NCBI RefSeq assembly: GCF_020177375.1
Contig: NZ_JAIWHV010000002.1
Coordinates: forward strand, 62,001 to 126,000
Source of the DNA: Saliphagus infecundisoli
GTDB lineage: Archaea > Halobacteriota > Halobacteria > Halobacteriales > Natrialbaceae
Reading direction: 5' to 3'
Length of the DNA stretch: 64,000 nt
Shown: positions 25,806-33,546 of the stretch, one piece after another
How the letters are laid out: each line of letters starts with the position of its first letter
How positions within the stretch are numbered: the stretch's first letter is position 1
Made by a program: the position numbers and the translations under genes
Notes under the pieces: model-generated
Told to the model about the DNA's origin: nothing
Databases searched by the model: none
Seen by the model: only the letters and a program-made list of their open reading frames with translations

Positions 25806-27053
25806 CTACCCCGCCCTACTCAGCCGCGAAGCGGCTTCCTTGAGGGCGGGGCTTCCTGCTTCCAAGACGCCCTTTGCAGACACAACGATGTCCACAGGGA
25901 GCGCAGTCTCCACAGGCGTTGATTCGGAGTGATCCACTCCTACGTGATCGAGTCCGCGGGAACGGATGTTTAGTGCCGCGTTCGCGTCTCTGTCCGCCGT
26001 GAAGCCGCACGAGGGACACGAGTGTTCGCGGACCCACAGCGGCTTGCTGGTTTCGATACCGCAGGCCGCACACGCTTTGGTCGTTCCGGCCGGATCGACG
26101 GCGACGAAGTGCGTTCCTTCGCGTTCGCACTTGTACTCGAGCAGTCGGAGGAACGTTCCCCACGCCGCTCCGGCACGGTTGCGGCTGTTCGACGGGAGTT
26201 CCATCAACCCCTTCGTGTCGAGGTCCTCGACGGCTACGAGGTCGTATTCCCGAGCGTAATAGTCCGAAAGCTTGTGCAGGAACTCCCGGCGCTTGCGCTT
26301 GAGGTCGGCGTGACGTTCGGCAACGACCTTCTGTTGTGTGCGATAGCTGTTCGACCCGTGTTCCTTCCGCGAGAGTTTCCGTTGCTCTCGTTCCAACCGC
26401 TCGCGTTCGTCCGAGAGGTCGACCGATTCGATGGCGTGGCCATCAGTATCGTGAGCGTACGTGAGAATCCCCACGTCGATGCCGACGCATCGATCGGGAT
26501 TCTCAGGCCTCGTCGGCGGTTCATGGTCGAGTTCGACGCCGAATGTAGCGAACCACTTGCCGGTCGGTTCCTTCTTGAGCGTGACCTGCTTGAGTGCAGC
26601 ATCATCGGGAATCTCTCGGTGGAGTCGGATTGGAATGTCCGCGAGTTTCGAGAGGCACAGGACGGTCCGACCGCCCTTCTTGTCGAGCTTAAAGCCGGAT
26701 TGACTGTACGTGAAACTGCGGAACTCCCGTGGAGACTTCCACTTGAGCATCCCGACGCCGTAGCCGTTCTGTTTGAGTTTCCCGAGAGACTTGATGTTCT
26801 GTTCAATCCGCATGACCGCTGTTTGCAGGACTGTTGAATACACGTCCGTGAGGCCATCCCACCAGTCTTTCAGAGACGGAATTTCGTCACGGATGGACCG
26901 AACACGCTGAGTAAGCGTGCCGGCACTCTCGGGGATTTGGTCGAACCGGTAGAGCGCGTGATTGTACAGTTGCCTACAAATGTCCCGGTGACGGTCCAAC
27001 TCCTCGCGATGGACGTCGGACGGCTCAAGGCGATACTTGTAGGCGTAGTACAT
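25806..27053 (-). CDS. tnpB: TnpB RNA-guided nuclease (IS1341 type), catalytic residues intact
   Basis: A 415-residue OrfB/TnpB protein. The N-terminal helix-turn-helix/WED region begins YAYKYRLEPSDVHREELDRH. The RuvC catalytic residues are present: Asp in CVGIDVGILTYA, Glu in YDLVAVEDLD, Asp in TADRDANAALNI. The zinc ribbon has CAAC and CPSC pairs. TnpB proteins cut DNA guided by an omega RNA made from the element's right end and promote element retention. Start ATG overlaps the stop of the upstream small gene (TGATG). The last ~55 residues beyond the RuvC Asp are coded by the segment that should also give the guide RNA. Confidence 0.93.
   Translation of the reverse strand: MYYAYKYRLEPSDVHREELDRHRDICRQLYNHALYRFDQIPESAGTLTQRVRSIRDEIPSLKDWWDGLTDVYSTVLQTAVMRIEQNIKSLGKLKQNGYGVGMLKWKSPREFRSFTYSQSGFKLDKKGGRTVLCLSKLADIPIRLHREIPDDAALKQVTLKKEPTGKWFATFGVELDHEPPTRPENPDRCVGIDVGILTYAHDTDGHAIESVDLSDERERLEREQRKLSRKEHGSNSYRTQQKVVAERHADLKRKRREFLHKLSDYYAREYDLVAVEDLDTKGLMELPSNSRNRAGAAWGTFLRLLEYKCEREGTHFVAVDPAGTTKACAACGIETSKPLWVREHSCPSCGFTADRDANAALNIRSRGLDHVGVDHSESTPVETALPVDIVVSAKGVLEAGSPALKEAASRLSRAG
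25809..25851 (-). ncRNA. Right-end hairpin, likely omega-RNA 3' scaffold of TnpB element 1
   Basis: Outer arms CCCCGCCCT (25809-25817) and AGGGCGGGG (25843-25851) enclose an inner hairpin AGCCGC-GAA-GCGGCT (25822-25836). In IS200/IS605 elements the right end is transcribed as the 3' part of the TnpB guide RNA, with the guide taken from flanking DNA. If so here, the guide would be antisense to the 3' end of pcn. This is inference from structure and position. Confidence 0.55.
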
Positions 27054-27184
27054 CAGCTCTCGCGCTCCTCAATCAGTTCGTCCAATTTGCTTTGAACGAA
27101 CGACGAGAGATTGAGGTGTTGGTCCTCTATCCACTCGTGTTGGTCTTCGCGGATGGTGATGGTCTTGCGTTTCACCGTGGTCAT
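27053..27184 (-). CDS. Small helix protein (43 aa) coupled to tnpB
   Basis: The protein MTTVKRKTITIREDQHEWIE followed by DQHLNLSSFVQSKLDELIEE has an N-terminal basic beta strand and two helices, the layout of a ribbon-helix-helix DNA-binding domain. It is too short to have other domains. Its TGA overlaps the tnpB ATG by one base (TGATG), so the two are translationally coupled. It may repress the element's own expression or assist TnpB; no function is established from sequence. Confidence 0.75.
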   Translation of the reverse strand: MTTVKRKTITIREDQHEWIEDQHLNLSSFVQSKLDELIEERES

Positions 27185-27391
27185 ACTATACGCACAATGC
27201 ACATAACACTACCGATGACGTGGGCCTGTGGGCCGGCAGTATCGCACGAAAACAAAACGATGAGCCGCTGTATCCCCTCCCGACTCGCTCGTGCTTTCGA
27301 CACGCTGTCGGAAGCCCTCCCCTCGTTGAGGAAGGGGGATTAGCGCTTATATGAAGCTAACAGCGCCGTTTTTTTCGAACTCGGAAAACGA

Positions 27392-28039
27392 TCAGTCCGC
27401 CGCGTCGGGGATCTGGCCGTCCTCGACGTACGGCAACTCCCTCGCTTTCTCCCGAACGGCATCCGCGTTGGACTTCATCAGCGCCGTCGTGTCCCAAACC
27501 CCCTCCGTGAGAGCCGTGCGCTGGGCCGTATCGACGGCCGCGTCGATCGCGTGGTCCTCGCCGTCGGCACCGTAGGTGACGAGTTCCCGGTCGACGTCGA
27601 TGGCGATCTCGGCGTCGGGGTGTTCCTCTACGTAGGCCTGGAGCGCCCCGACCTCCTCGGTGCTCGCCGTGATCGTCGGGATCCCGAGCGCGAGACAGTT
27701 GCCCGCGAAGATCTCGGCGAAGCTCTCGCCGATCAGGGCGTCGATCCCCCAGCGCTTGAGCGCCTGGGGGGCGTGTTCTCTCGAGGAGCCACAGCCGAAG
27801 TTGGCGTTGACGACCATGACGTTTGCCCCCTGGAACCGCTCTTCGTTCATCGGGTGGTCTTTCTGGTCGTCGTCGTCCCCGAACCGCTGGTCGAAGAAGG
27901 CGAACTCCCCTAGCCCGTCGAAGGTGACGACCTTCATGAACCGCGCGGGGATGATCTGGTCGGTGTCGATGTCGTTTCCCCGGATCGGGACGCCGGTGCC
28001 GGAGACCGAATCGACCTCCGGAATTTCGACGTCGCTCAT
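27392..28039 (-). CDS. leuD: 3-isopropylmalate dehydratase small subunit LeuD
   Basis: A 215-residue swivel-domain subunit. Motifs: VPIRGNDIDTDQIIPARF near the N-terminus, NFGCGSSREHAPQALKRWG with the family GCGSSREHA, and SFAEIFAGNCLALGIPTI. With LeuC it isomerises 2- to 3-isopropylmalate (and related citramalate/methylmalate) in leucine synthesis. ATG at 28039 overlaps the leuC stop by 4 nt (ATGA). It is the last gene of the ilv-leu operon here; leuB does not follow. Confidence 0.95.
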   Translation of the reverse strand: MSDVEIPEVDSVSGTGVPIRGNDIDTDQIIPARFMKVVTFDGLGEFAFFDQRFGDDDDQKDHPMNEERFQGANVMVVNANFGCGSSREHAPQALKRWGIDALIGESFAEIFAGNCLALGIPTITASTEEVGALQAYVEEHPDAEIAIDVDRELVTYGADGEDHAIDAAVDTAQRTALTEGVWDTTALMKSNADAVREKARELPYVEDGQIPDAAD

Positions 28040-29457
28040 GCGCGAGTCACCTCCTTCAACTCGCGAACGTCGGTGACCTCCCCGGCGATCGCCGCCGCGG
28101 CGACCATCCGCGGGTTCATCAGGACCGTCCGGCCGTCCTTGCTCCCCTGGCGGCCCACGAAGTTCCGGTTCGACGAGGAGGCACACGCCTCGTCGCCCTC
28201 CAACTGATCCTCGTTCATCCCGAGACACATCGAGCAGCCGGCGTTTCGCCAGTCGAAGCCCGCGGCCTCGAAGACGTCCTTGAGTCCCTCCTCCTCTGCG
28301 GCGCGCTGGACGCGCTGGCTGCCGGGGACGACCATCGCGCGGACGTCCTCGTGGACCTCGCGGCCGGAGACGATCCCGGCCGCCCGGCGGAGGTCGGGCA
28401 GTCGAGCGTTCGTACACGATCCCAGGAAGGCGACGTCTACCGGATAGCCCGCCATCGTCTCGCCCGGTGTAACGCGCATGTGCTCCTGGGCGCGCCGGGC
28501 CGTGTCCCGTTTGTCCTCCGGGAGGTCGTCGGGATGGGGAATCGGCTGGGTGATGCCGACGCCCTGGCCCGGTGTCGTCCCCCACGTCACGACGGGCTCG
28601 AGCGAGGAGCCGTCGATGGTGACGACGTCGTCGTACTCGGCGTCCTCGTCCGAACGGATCGACTCCCAGTAGGGTTTGAGCTCGTCGAATCGGTCGGGGT
28701 CGTCGGCGAAGGCGTCGGTCTCGGCGAGCCACTCGTAGGTGGTCTCGTCGGGGTTGACGTAGCCCGCACGCGCCCCGCCCTCGATCGACATGTTACAGAT
28801 GCTCATTCGACCCTCCATCCCCAGGCTCTCGATGGCCTCGCCGGCGTACTCGTAGACGTAGCCGACGCCGCCCTCGGTACCGAGCCGGCGGATGATCTCG
28901 AGGATCACGTCCTTGGCCTCGACGCCCGCACCGAGTTCGCCCGTGACCTCGATCTTCCGGACCTTCTGTTTCTCCATCGCGATCGTCCCGGTCGCGAGCA
29001 CGTCCCGGATCTGGGAGGTGCCGATGCCGAAGGCGAGCGCGCCGAAGGCGCCGTGGGTCGAGGTATGGCTGTCGCCACAGACGATCGTCTTCCCCGGCTG
29101 GGTCAGCCCCTGCTCGGGACCGATGACGTGGACGATCCCCTGGTCACCGCTGTCGGGATGCGAAAACTCGATGCCGGCCTCCCGGACGTTCGCCTCGAGT
29201 TCGCTCATCATCTCCTCTGCGGCGTCCTCTGCGTACGGTCTGGACTGATCGGCCGTCGGAACGATGTGATCGACCGTCGCGTGTGTGAGTTTCGGGTAGG
29301 CGACCTCCAGATCGCGCTCTCTGAGCATCCCGAACGCCTGCGGGCTCGTGACCTCGTGGATGAGGTGGAGCCCGACGAACAGCTGGTCCTGGCCGGTGGG
29401 GAGCTCCGTTACCTTGTGGCGCTCCCAAACCCGATCGTAGAGCGTGCGCTCGCTCAT
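28036..29457 (-). CDS. leuC: 3-isopropylmalate dehydratase large subunit LeuC
   Basis: A 473-residue aconitase-family subunit. [4Fe-4S] ligands are the Cys in FLGSCTNARLPDL and the pair in NAGCSMCLGMNEDQL. Active-site segments include CGDSHTSTHGAFGALAFGIG and VGRQGSKDGRTVLMNPRMVA. It works with LeuD. It overlaps the small protein gene upstream by 4 nt (ATGA) and leuD downstream by 4 nt, so translation is coupled along the operon. Confidence 0.95.
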   Translation of the reverse strand: MSERTLYDRVWERHKVTELPTGQDQLFVGLHLIHEVTSPQAFGMLRERDLEVAYPKLTHATVDHIVPTADQSRPYAEDAAEEMMSELEANVREAGIEFSHPDSGDQGIVHVIGPEQGLTQPGKTIVCGDSHTSTHGAFGALAFGIGTSQIRDVLATGTIAMEKQKVRKIEVTGELGAGVEAKDVILEIIRRLGTEGGVGYVYEYAGEAIESLGMEGRMSICNMSIEGGARAGYVNPDETTYEWLAETDAFADDPDRFDELKPYWESIRSDEDAEYDDVVTIDGSSLEPVVTWGTTPGQGVGITQPIPHPDDLPEDKRDTARRAQEHMRVTPGETMAGYPVDVAFLGSCTNARLPDLRRAAGIVSGREVHEDVRAMVVPGSQRVQRAAEEEGLKDVFEAAGFDWRNAGCSMCLGMNEDQLEGDEACASSSNRNFVGRQGSKDGRTVLMNPRMVAAAAIAGEVTDVRELKEVTRA

Positions 29458-29717
29458 TCCTCGGTATCCTCGCCGGCCTCGCCCCGCTCAAACACCCGGT
29501 TTACGTCGTCGGCGTCGTGGGGCGGGGTGTGGCTGACGTCCTTCATCGTCGCCGGCTCCTCGTCGGCGTCCCTGCCCTCGTCGCGGCCGCCGTCGGCCAC
29601 GACGGTCCGCCCGCGGGCGAACAGGTTGCCCGCCGACTTCCCGGTGTAGGGGCTGGTGTGGCTCACGTCCCGCATTCGCGTTCCGTCGTCGGTGTCTGTG
29701 TCGTTCGTGTCGGTCAT
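29454..29717 (-). CDS. Small repeat protein embedded in the ilv-leu operon (87 aa)
   Basis: Unrecognised function. The 87-residue acidic protein holds two copies of one motif: TRMRDVSHTSPYTGKSAGNL-FARG (about residues 13-36) and ATMKDVSHTPPHDADDVNRV-FERG (about residues 55-79). The shared pattern is M-[RK]-D-V-S-H-T-x-P ... F-x-R-G. It has no signal or membrane segment. It starts 5 nt after ilvC and overlaps leuC by 4 nt, so it is made in step with the pathway enzymes. A scaffold or regulator of the ilv/leu enzymes is possible but unproven. Confidence 0.78.
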   Translation of the reverse strand: MTDTNDTDTDDGTRMRDVSHTSPYTGKSAGNLFARGRTVVADGGRDEGRDADEEPATMKDVSHTPPHDADDVNRVFERGEAGEDTEE

Positions 29718-29722
29718 TGGTC

Positions 29723-30763
29723 TCAGTCGTCGGCCGGCGCTTCGGCCGGCTTCTCTTCTTGCTCGTCGGCCCAGGCGAACAGCCCCCGCAGGCGCTCGCC
29801 GACCTCCTCGATCTCGTGGTCCTTCTCGGCCTGGCGGATCTGGGTGTACTTCGGTCGCCCGACCTGGTTCTCGGCGATCCACTCGCCGGCGAACTCGCCG
29901 CTCTGGACTTCCTCTAAGATTTCCTCCATGTTCTCGCGGGCGTTGTCGTCGATCACGCGATCGCCCCGGGTGAGCCCGCCGTACTCCGCCGTATCGCTCA
30001 CCGAATCCCACATCTCCGAGAGCCCGCCCTCGTACATCAGGTCGACGATGAGCTTCAGCTCGTTCATGCACTCGAAGTACGCCGCCTCGGGGCTGTAGCC
30101 GGCGTCGACGAGCGTCTCGTAGCCCGCTTTCACCAGCGAGGTGACGCCGCCACAGAGAACGACCTGTTCGCCGAAGAGGTCGGTCTCGACTTCCTCCTGG
30201 AAGGTGGTCTCCAGGACGCCCGCCCGCGCACAGCCGATGGCCTTCGCGTACGCCAGGCCGCGCTCGGTCGCCTCGCCCGTGGTGTCCTGGTAGACCGCAA
30301 GCAGACCGGGGGTTCCCTGGTCGTTCTCGTAGTTCCGGCGGACGAGGTGGCCCGGGCTCTTCGGGGCGACCATCGTCACGTCGACGTGTTCGGGGGGCTG
30401 GATCTGGTTGTAGTGGATGTTCAGCCCGTGGGCGAACTGGAGGGTGTCGCCGTCCTCCAGGTGCGGTTCGATCTCCTCGTAAACCGCCGACTGGACCGTG
30501 TCGGGAACCAGTACGGAGATGACCTCCGCAACCTGTGCGACTTCGGCCGGGGTCCCGACCTCTAAGCCCTCCTCCTCGGCGGCCGCCCTGGACGAGGAGT
30601 CCTCGCGGAGGCCGACGCGGACGTCGATCCCGCTCTCTTGCATGTTCAGCGCGTGAGCGTGACCCTGACTGCCGTAGCCGAGTACGGCGACCGTGGTGTC
30701 CTCGAGGTACGATTCGTCGACGTCGTCTTCGTAGTAGACCTGGGTGGTGAATTCGTCAGTCAT
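29723..30763 (-). CDS. ilvC: Ketol-acid reductoisomerase IlvC (class I)
   Basis: A 346-residue NAD(P)H enzyme that converts acetolactate or acetohydroxybutyrate to the dihydroxy acid for valine, leucine and isoleucine. The Rossmann loop is [17 protein letters not shown]; the knotted C-terminal domain contains [12 protein letters not shown] and [20 protein letters not shown] with metal-binding acids. The length is that of the short class I form with an acidic tail. Its start overlaps the ilvN stop by 8 nt. Confidence 0.96.
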   Translation of the reverse strand: MTDEFTTQVYYEDDVDESYLEDTTVAVLGYGSQGHAHALNMQESGIDVRVGLREDSSSRAAAEEEGLEVGTPAEVAQVAEVISVLVPDTVQSAVYEEIEPHLEDGDTLQFAHGLNIHYNQIQPPEHVDVTMVAPKSPGHLVRRNYENDQGTPGLLAVYQDTTGEATERGLAYAKAIGCARAGVLETTFQEEVETDLFGEQVVLCGGVTSLVKAGYETLVDAGYSPEAAYFECMNELKLIVDLMYEGGLSEMWDSVSDTAEYGGLTRGDRVIDDNARENMEEILEEVQSGEFAGEWIAENQVGRPKYTQIRQAEKDHEIEEVGERLRGLFAWADEQEEKPAEAPADD

Positions 30764-31424
30764 CGTCGGAGTGTGTCGTCTGTGGGGTCGTCGGTGTTCC
30801 GTCCGCCTCGTATTCGACAGGCGATTCCTCTCGTGCGGCCGTCCGGTCGTCGCCCCGGGCCAGTGCGGTCGTCCCGGTCCGGGAGATTTCGCGGATCCCG
30901 AACTGGGAGAAGGCCTCGACCGCGGCCTCGACCTTCTGGCGGCTGCCCGTGACCTGGATCGTCGCCGTCTCGGGGGTCGCGTCGACCGTCTTTCCGTCGT
31001 ACATCTCGGTGACTGCGGCGACCCGGTCGGGCCGGGTCGCGCTCACCTTGATGAGCATGAGTTCCCGGCGCATCGCGTCGGGCTCGAGTTCGCGCACCGA
31101 GATGACCGGCACGAGCTTTCGCAGTTGCTTTTTGGCCTGTTCGATCCCCGGCTCGTGTTCCTCGATGACGAGGGTGATCCGGGCGCGCTCTTCGTCCTCC
31201 GTGGGGCCGACGGTGAGGCTCTCGATGTTGAACTGGCGTCTCGAGAACAGCCCGGAGACGTCCGAGAGCACCCCCGGCTCGTGGGTCACGAGCGCCGAGA
31301 TGACCGTCCGACGGACCGCGGGTTCAGCCTCGACTTCGGGGTCGATCCGGATTCCCTGGGCGTTTCGCCGGCCCTCCGGACGCGGGCGTTCCTCGGGTCG
31401 GGGCCCCTCCAGACCCTGCGTCAT
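30756..31424 (-). CDS. ilvN: Acetolactate synthase regulatory subunit IlvN
   Basis: A 222-residue small subunit. The ACT domain is near residues 35-115 ([40 protein letters not shown]) and the ALS_ss C-terminal domain follows ([29 protein letters not shown]). It binds valine-type effectors and modulates IlvB. A Pro/Arg-rich N-terminal and an acidic C-terminal extension are halophile features. Its ATG overlaps the ilvB stop by 4 nt. Confidence 0.94.
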   Translation of the reverse strand: MTQGLEGPRPEERPRPEGRRNAQGIRIDPEVEAEPAVRRTVISALVTHEPGVLSDVSGLFSRRQFNIESLTVGPTEDEERARITLVIEEHEPGIEQAKKQLRKLVPVISVRELEPDAMRRELMLIKVSATRPDRVAAVTEMYDGKTVDATPETATIQVTGSRQKVEAAVEAFSQFGIREISRTGTTALARGDDRTAAREESPVEYEADGTPTTPQTTHSDDD

Positions 31425-33205
31425 AGCTGGTCCTCCGTCAGCGCGAACTGACCGTTGTCGCCGCCGCTCGGGACCATCGGGTAGACGTTCGCTTGCGGAT
31501 CGACGTGGGCATCGATCACCGAGGGGCCATCGTAGTCGAGAGCGGCTTCGACGGTGTCGGCGACCTCGTCGTAGTCGTCGATCCGGAAGCCACGCGCGCC
31601 GAAGGCCTCCGCGAGCTTGTCGAACTCGGGACACCAGCCGTACTCCGAGGCCGAGTGTCGCCCTTCGAAGAAGGCGTCCTGCCACTGGCGGACCATCCCG
31701 ATGTACTCGTTGTTGAGAACGACGACCGTGATATCGAGGTTCTCCCGGACCGCGACGGCGAGTTCCTGCATCGTCATCAGGAACGAGCCGTCGCCCTCGA
31801 CACAGATGACCTCCTGGTCGTCCTCGGCGGCCAGCCGCGCGCCGATCGCCGCGGGGAAGCCATAGCCCATCGTTCCGAGGCCGTGACTCGAGACCCACGT
31901 CCGGGGCTCGGTGTAGGTCCAGTACTGGCAGGCCCACATCTGGTGTTGGCCGACGCCGGTGGTGACGATCGCCCGGTCGCTGGTCGCCTCGTCGACCGCC
32001 TCGACGACGAACTGGGGTTTGACCGGTTCGTCCTCGGGCGTGTCGTAGGCCATCGGGTACTCCGACTTCCACTGCTGGCACTGGGCACGCCACTTCTTTG
32101 CTCGAGGCGATTCCTCGACTTCCGCCGACAGTTGGTCGACGACCGTCGCGGCGTCGCCGACCAACGGATACTCCGCGTGGATGTTCTTGCTGATCTCGGC
32201 GGGGTCGATGTCGACGTGGATCACCTCGGCGTCGGGCGCGAACGTCTCGATTCCACCGGTGAGGCGGTCGTCGAAGCGGGTGCCGACGGCGATCAACGTA
32301 TCGCAGTGGGTGATCGCCATGTTGGCGTAGCCGGTGCCGTGCATCCCCGCCATCTCCATCGAGAGCTCGTGGTCCTCGGGGAAGGCACCGATCGCGGGCA
32401 TCGTCGTCGCGACCGGGATCTCGTGGTCGGTCGCGAACTCTCGACACTCCGCGCTCGCGTCGCCCTTGATGACTCCGCCGCCGAGCAAGAAGAGGGGTCG
32501 GTCGGCGCTCTCGATCCGGCGGGCCGCGGCGCGGACGACCTCGGGGTCGGCTCGCTCCTGGACGTCGTAGGTGTCGGGAACGCGGGCCTCGCCGGGTTCG
32601 TGCTCGGTGTCATCCAGGGTGACGTCCTTCGGGAGGTCCACGAGCGTCGGTCCCGGCCGGCCGGTGTTCGCGAGCGCGAACGCCTCGCCGACGTCGTCGC
32701 CGACGGTGTCCGGATCGCTCGAGAACGTGTTGGCCTTCGTGATCGGCGTCGTCACCCCGGTGGTGTCGGTCTCCTGGAAGGCGTCGTTGCCGACCATTTC
32801 CGTGGGGACCTGGCCGGTCAGCGCAACCACGGGATCGGAGTCCATGTCGGCGTCGGCGAGCCCCGTAACGAGGTTCGTCGCACCCGGACCCGACGTCGCG
32901 AGGCAGATCCCGGGCTCGCCGCTGACGATCCCGTAGGCGTCGGCGGCGTGGGAGGCCCCTTGCTCGTGGGCCATCGTGACGTGCCTGATGTCGGAATCGT
33001 AGAGGGCGTCGTAGACGGGCATGATCGCCCCGCCCTGGACGCCGAAGGCGTACTCGACGCCGACGTTCTCTAAGGCGCGGATCACCGACTGGGCGCCCGT
33101 GGTGACGGGTTCGGCGGTGGGTTCCGCGTCGGGTTCCGGGTCGTCCGATCGCTCCTGTGCTCGTTCCTGTTCGGGAGTCGCGACCGACGGGGCGGGCTCG
33201 CTCAT
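31421..33205 (-). CDS. ilvB: Acetolactate synthase catalytic subunit IlvB
   Basis: A 594-residue thiamine-diphosphate enzyme that condenses pyruvate with pyruvate or 2-oxobutyrate. It has the ThDP-activating Glu in MAHEQGASHAADAYG and the Mg-ThDP motif GDGSFLMTMQELAVAV...NN. An acidic ~35-residue N-terminal extension precedes the first domain. The ATG at 33205 has a strong Shine-Dalgarno sequence (GGGGGGAG, 33210-33217) 4 nt upstream, which is notable because the promoter's own start site lies 210 nt away, beside a small upstream ORF. Confidence 0.95.
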   Translation of the reverse strand: MSEPAPSVATPEQERAQERSDDPEPDAEPTAEPVTTGAQSVIRALENVGVEYAFGVQGGAIMPVYDALYDSDIRHVTMAHEQGASHAADAYGIVSGEPGICLATSGPGATNLVTGLADADMDSDPVVALTGQVPTEMVGNDAFQETDTTGVTTPITKANTFSSDPDTVGDDVGEAFALANTGRPGPTLVDLPKDVTLDDTEHEPGEARVPDTYDVQERADPEVVRAAARRIESADRPLFLLGGGVIKGDASAECREFATDHEIPVATTMPAIGAFPEDHELSMEMAGMHGTGYANMAITHCDTLIAVGTRFDDRLTGGIETFAPDAEVIHVDIDPAEISKNIHAEYPLVGDAATVVDQLSAEVEESPRAKKWRAQCQQWKSEYPMAYDTPEDEPVKPQFVVEAVDEATSDRAIVTTGVGQHQMWACQYWTYTEPRTWVSSHGLGTMGYGFPAAIGARLAAEDDQEVICVEGDGSFLMTMQELAVAVRENLDITVVVLNNEYIGMVRQWQDAFFEGRHSASEYGWCPEFDKLAEAFGARGFRIDDYDEVADTVEAALDYDGPSVIDAHVDPQANVYPMVPSGGDNGQFALTEDQL

Positions 33206-33338
33206 CGGGCTCCCCCCGTTCGTGTCGGTCGCATCCGTCGGTTCGGTCGGTGTCGTGTCATCTGGTGTGGCTGTCGGCGGCAGGCGTCGCTCGGAAAACG
33301 GTACGGGTTCGGGGTCGGGAGAAGGGGTGGTGTGGGGG
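33206..33338 (-). promoter_or_regulatory. ilvB leader: C-rich spacer and Shine-Dalgarno that can pair
   Basis: Between the upstream ORF stop and the ilvB ATG lie 133 nt. A CTCCC (33317-33321) can pair with the GGGAG of the ilvB ribosome-binding site (33210-33217). A hairpin GGGGC-CGCCTA-GCCCC (33335-33350) covers the upstream ORF stop codon. Alternative pairing that depends on ribosome position is therefore possible. This is a structural suggestion, not a demonstrated switch. Confidence 0.4.
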
Positions 33339-33413
33339 CTAGGCGGCCCCTACAATAGCGAGCGACGCGACGCTGTCGGCGCCGAGTTCCGGCTCGAGTG
33401 CGCGTCGCGTCAT
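33339..33413 (-). CDS. Leaderless 24-codon upstream ORF, candidate ilv leader peptide
   Basis: ATG at 33413 encodes MTRRALEPELGADSVASLAI then VGAA and stop. Nine of the last twelve residues are Ala, Val, Leu or Ile (Ala 4, Val 2, Ile and Leu), in keeping with control by branched-chain aminoacyl-tRNA supply. The TATA box at 33440-33445 places transcription start at about 33416-33418, on or next to the start codon, the usual arrangement for leaderless translation in haloarchaea. A GTG at 33416 in frame is the alternative start. Confidence 0.5.
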   Translation of the reverse strand: MTRRALEPELGADSVASLAIVGAA

Positions 33414-33439
33414 CACTACCCTGGTAGGGGACCCCATCC

Positions 33440-33445
33440 ATATAA
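33440..33445 (-). promoter_or_regulatory. TATA box of the ilvB operon
   Basis: Minus-strand TTATAT, in context GGTTATATGG, is about 26 nt before the predicted start site at 33416-33418 and is the only good TATA element in the 340-bp gap upstream of ilvB. Confidence 0.6.
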
Positions 33446-33546
33446 CCGTTGCGTGGCCGGCATCGTTTGCGTCCCGAGCCCGCGACGCGAGCCCGCGAGC
33501 CCTCCAGCCGGCGCTGGCCACCCGTGAAAGCCGCTGATCGGGGCAT

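Larger units (their letters stand above)
25803..27350 (-). mobile_element. IS200/IS605-group (IS1341-type) element with intact tnpB, no tnpA
   Basis: The element carries a small helix-protein gene and tnpB but no Y1 transposase, so it would need TnpA in trans. The right end has the hairpin at 25809-25851 and touches the pcn stop codon. The left end carries CCCCTTCCTC-type sequence (about 27310-27350) that is also present, in the same order, upstream of the second TnpB at 44888. Exact ends are uncertain on the left. It lies between the convergent pcn and leuD genes. Confidence 0.75.

Noticed and set aside
28039-28732. Upstream extension of the leuD frame
   Set aside because: The extension overlaps leuC and is Arg-rich; the ATG at 28039 gives an ATGA overlap typical of this operon.
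31493-33073. 526-codon plus-strand frame opposite ilvB
   Set aside because: Antisense shadow of ilvB with no conserved motif.
33202-33262. 19-codon ORF (MTRHRPNRRMRPTRTGGAR) whose TGA overlaps the ilvB ATG
   Set aside because: Arg/Pro-rich composition typical of chance frames here, no promoter or ribosome site of its own; noted only as a possible coupling peptide.
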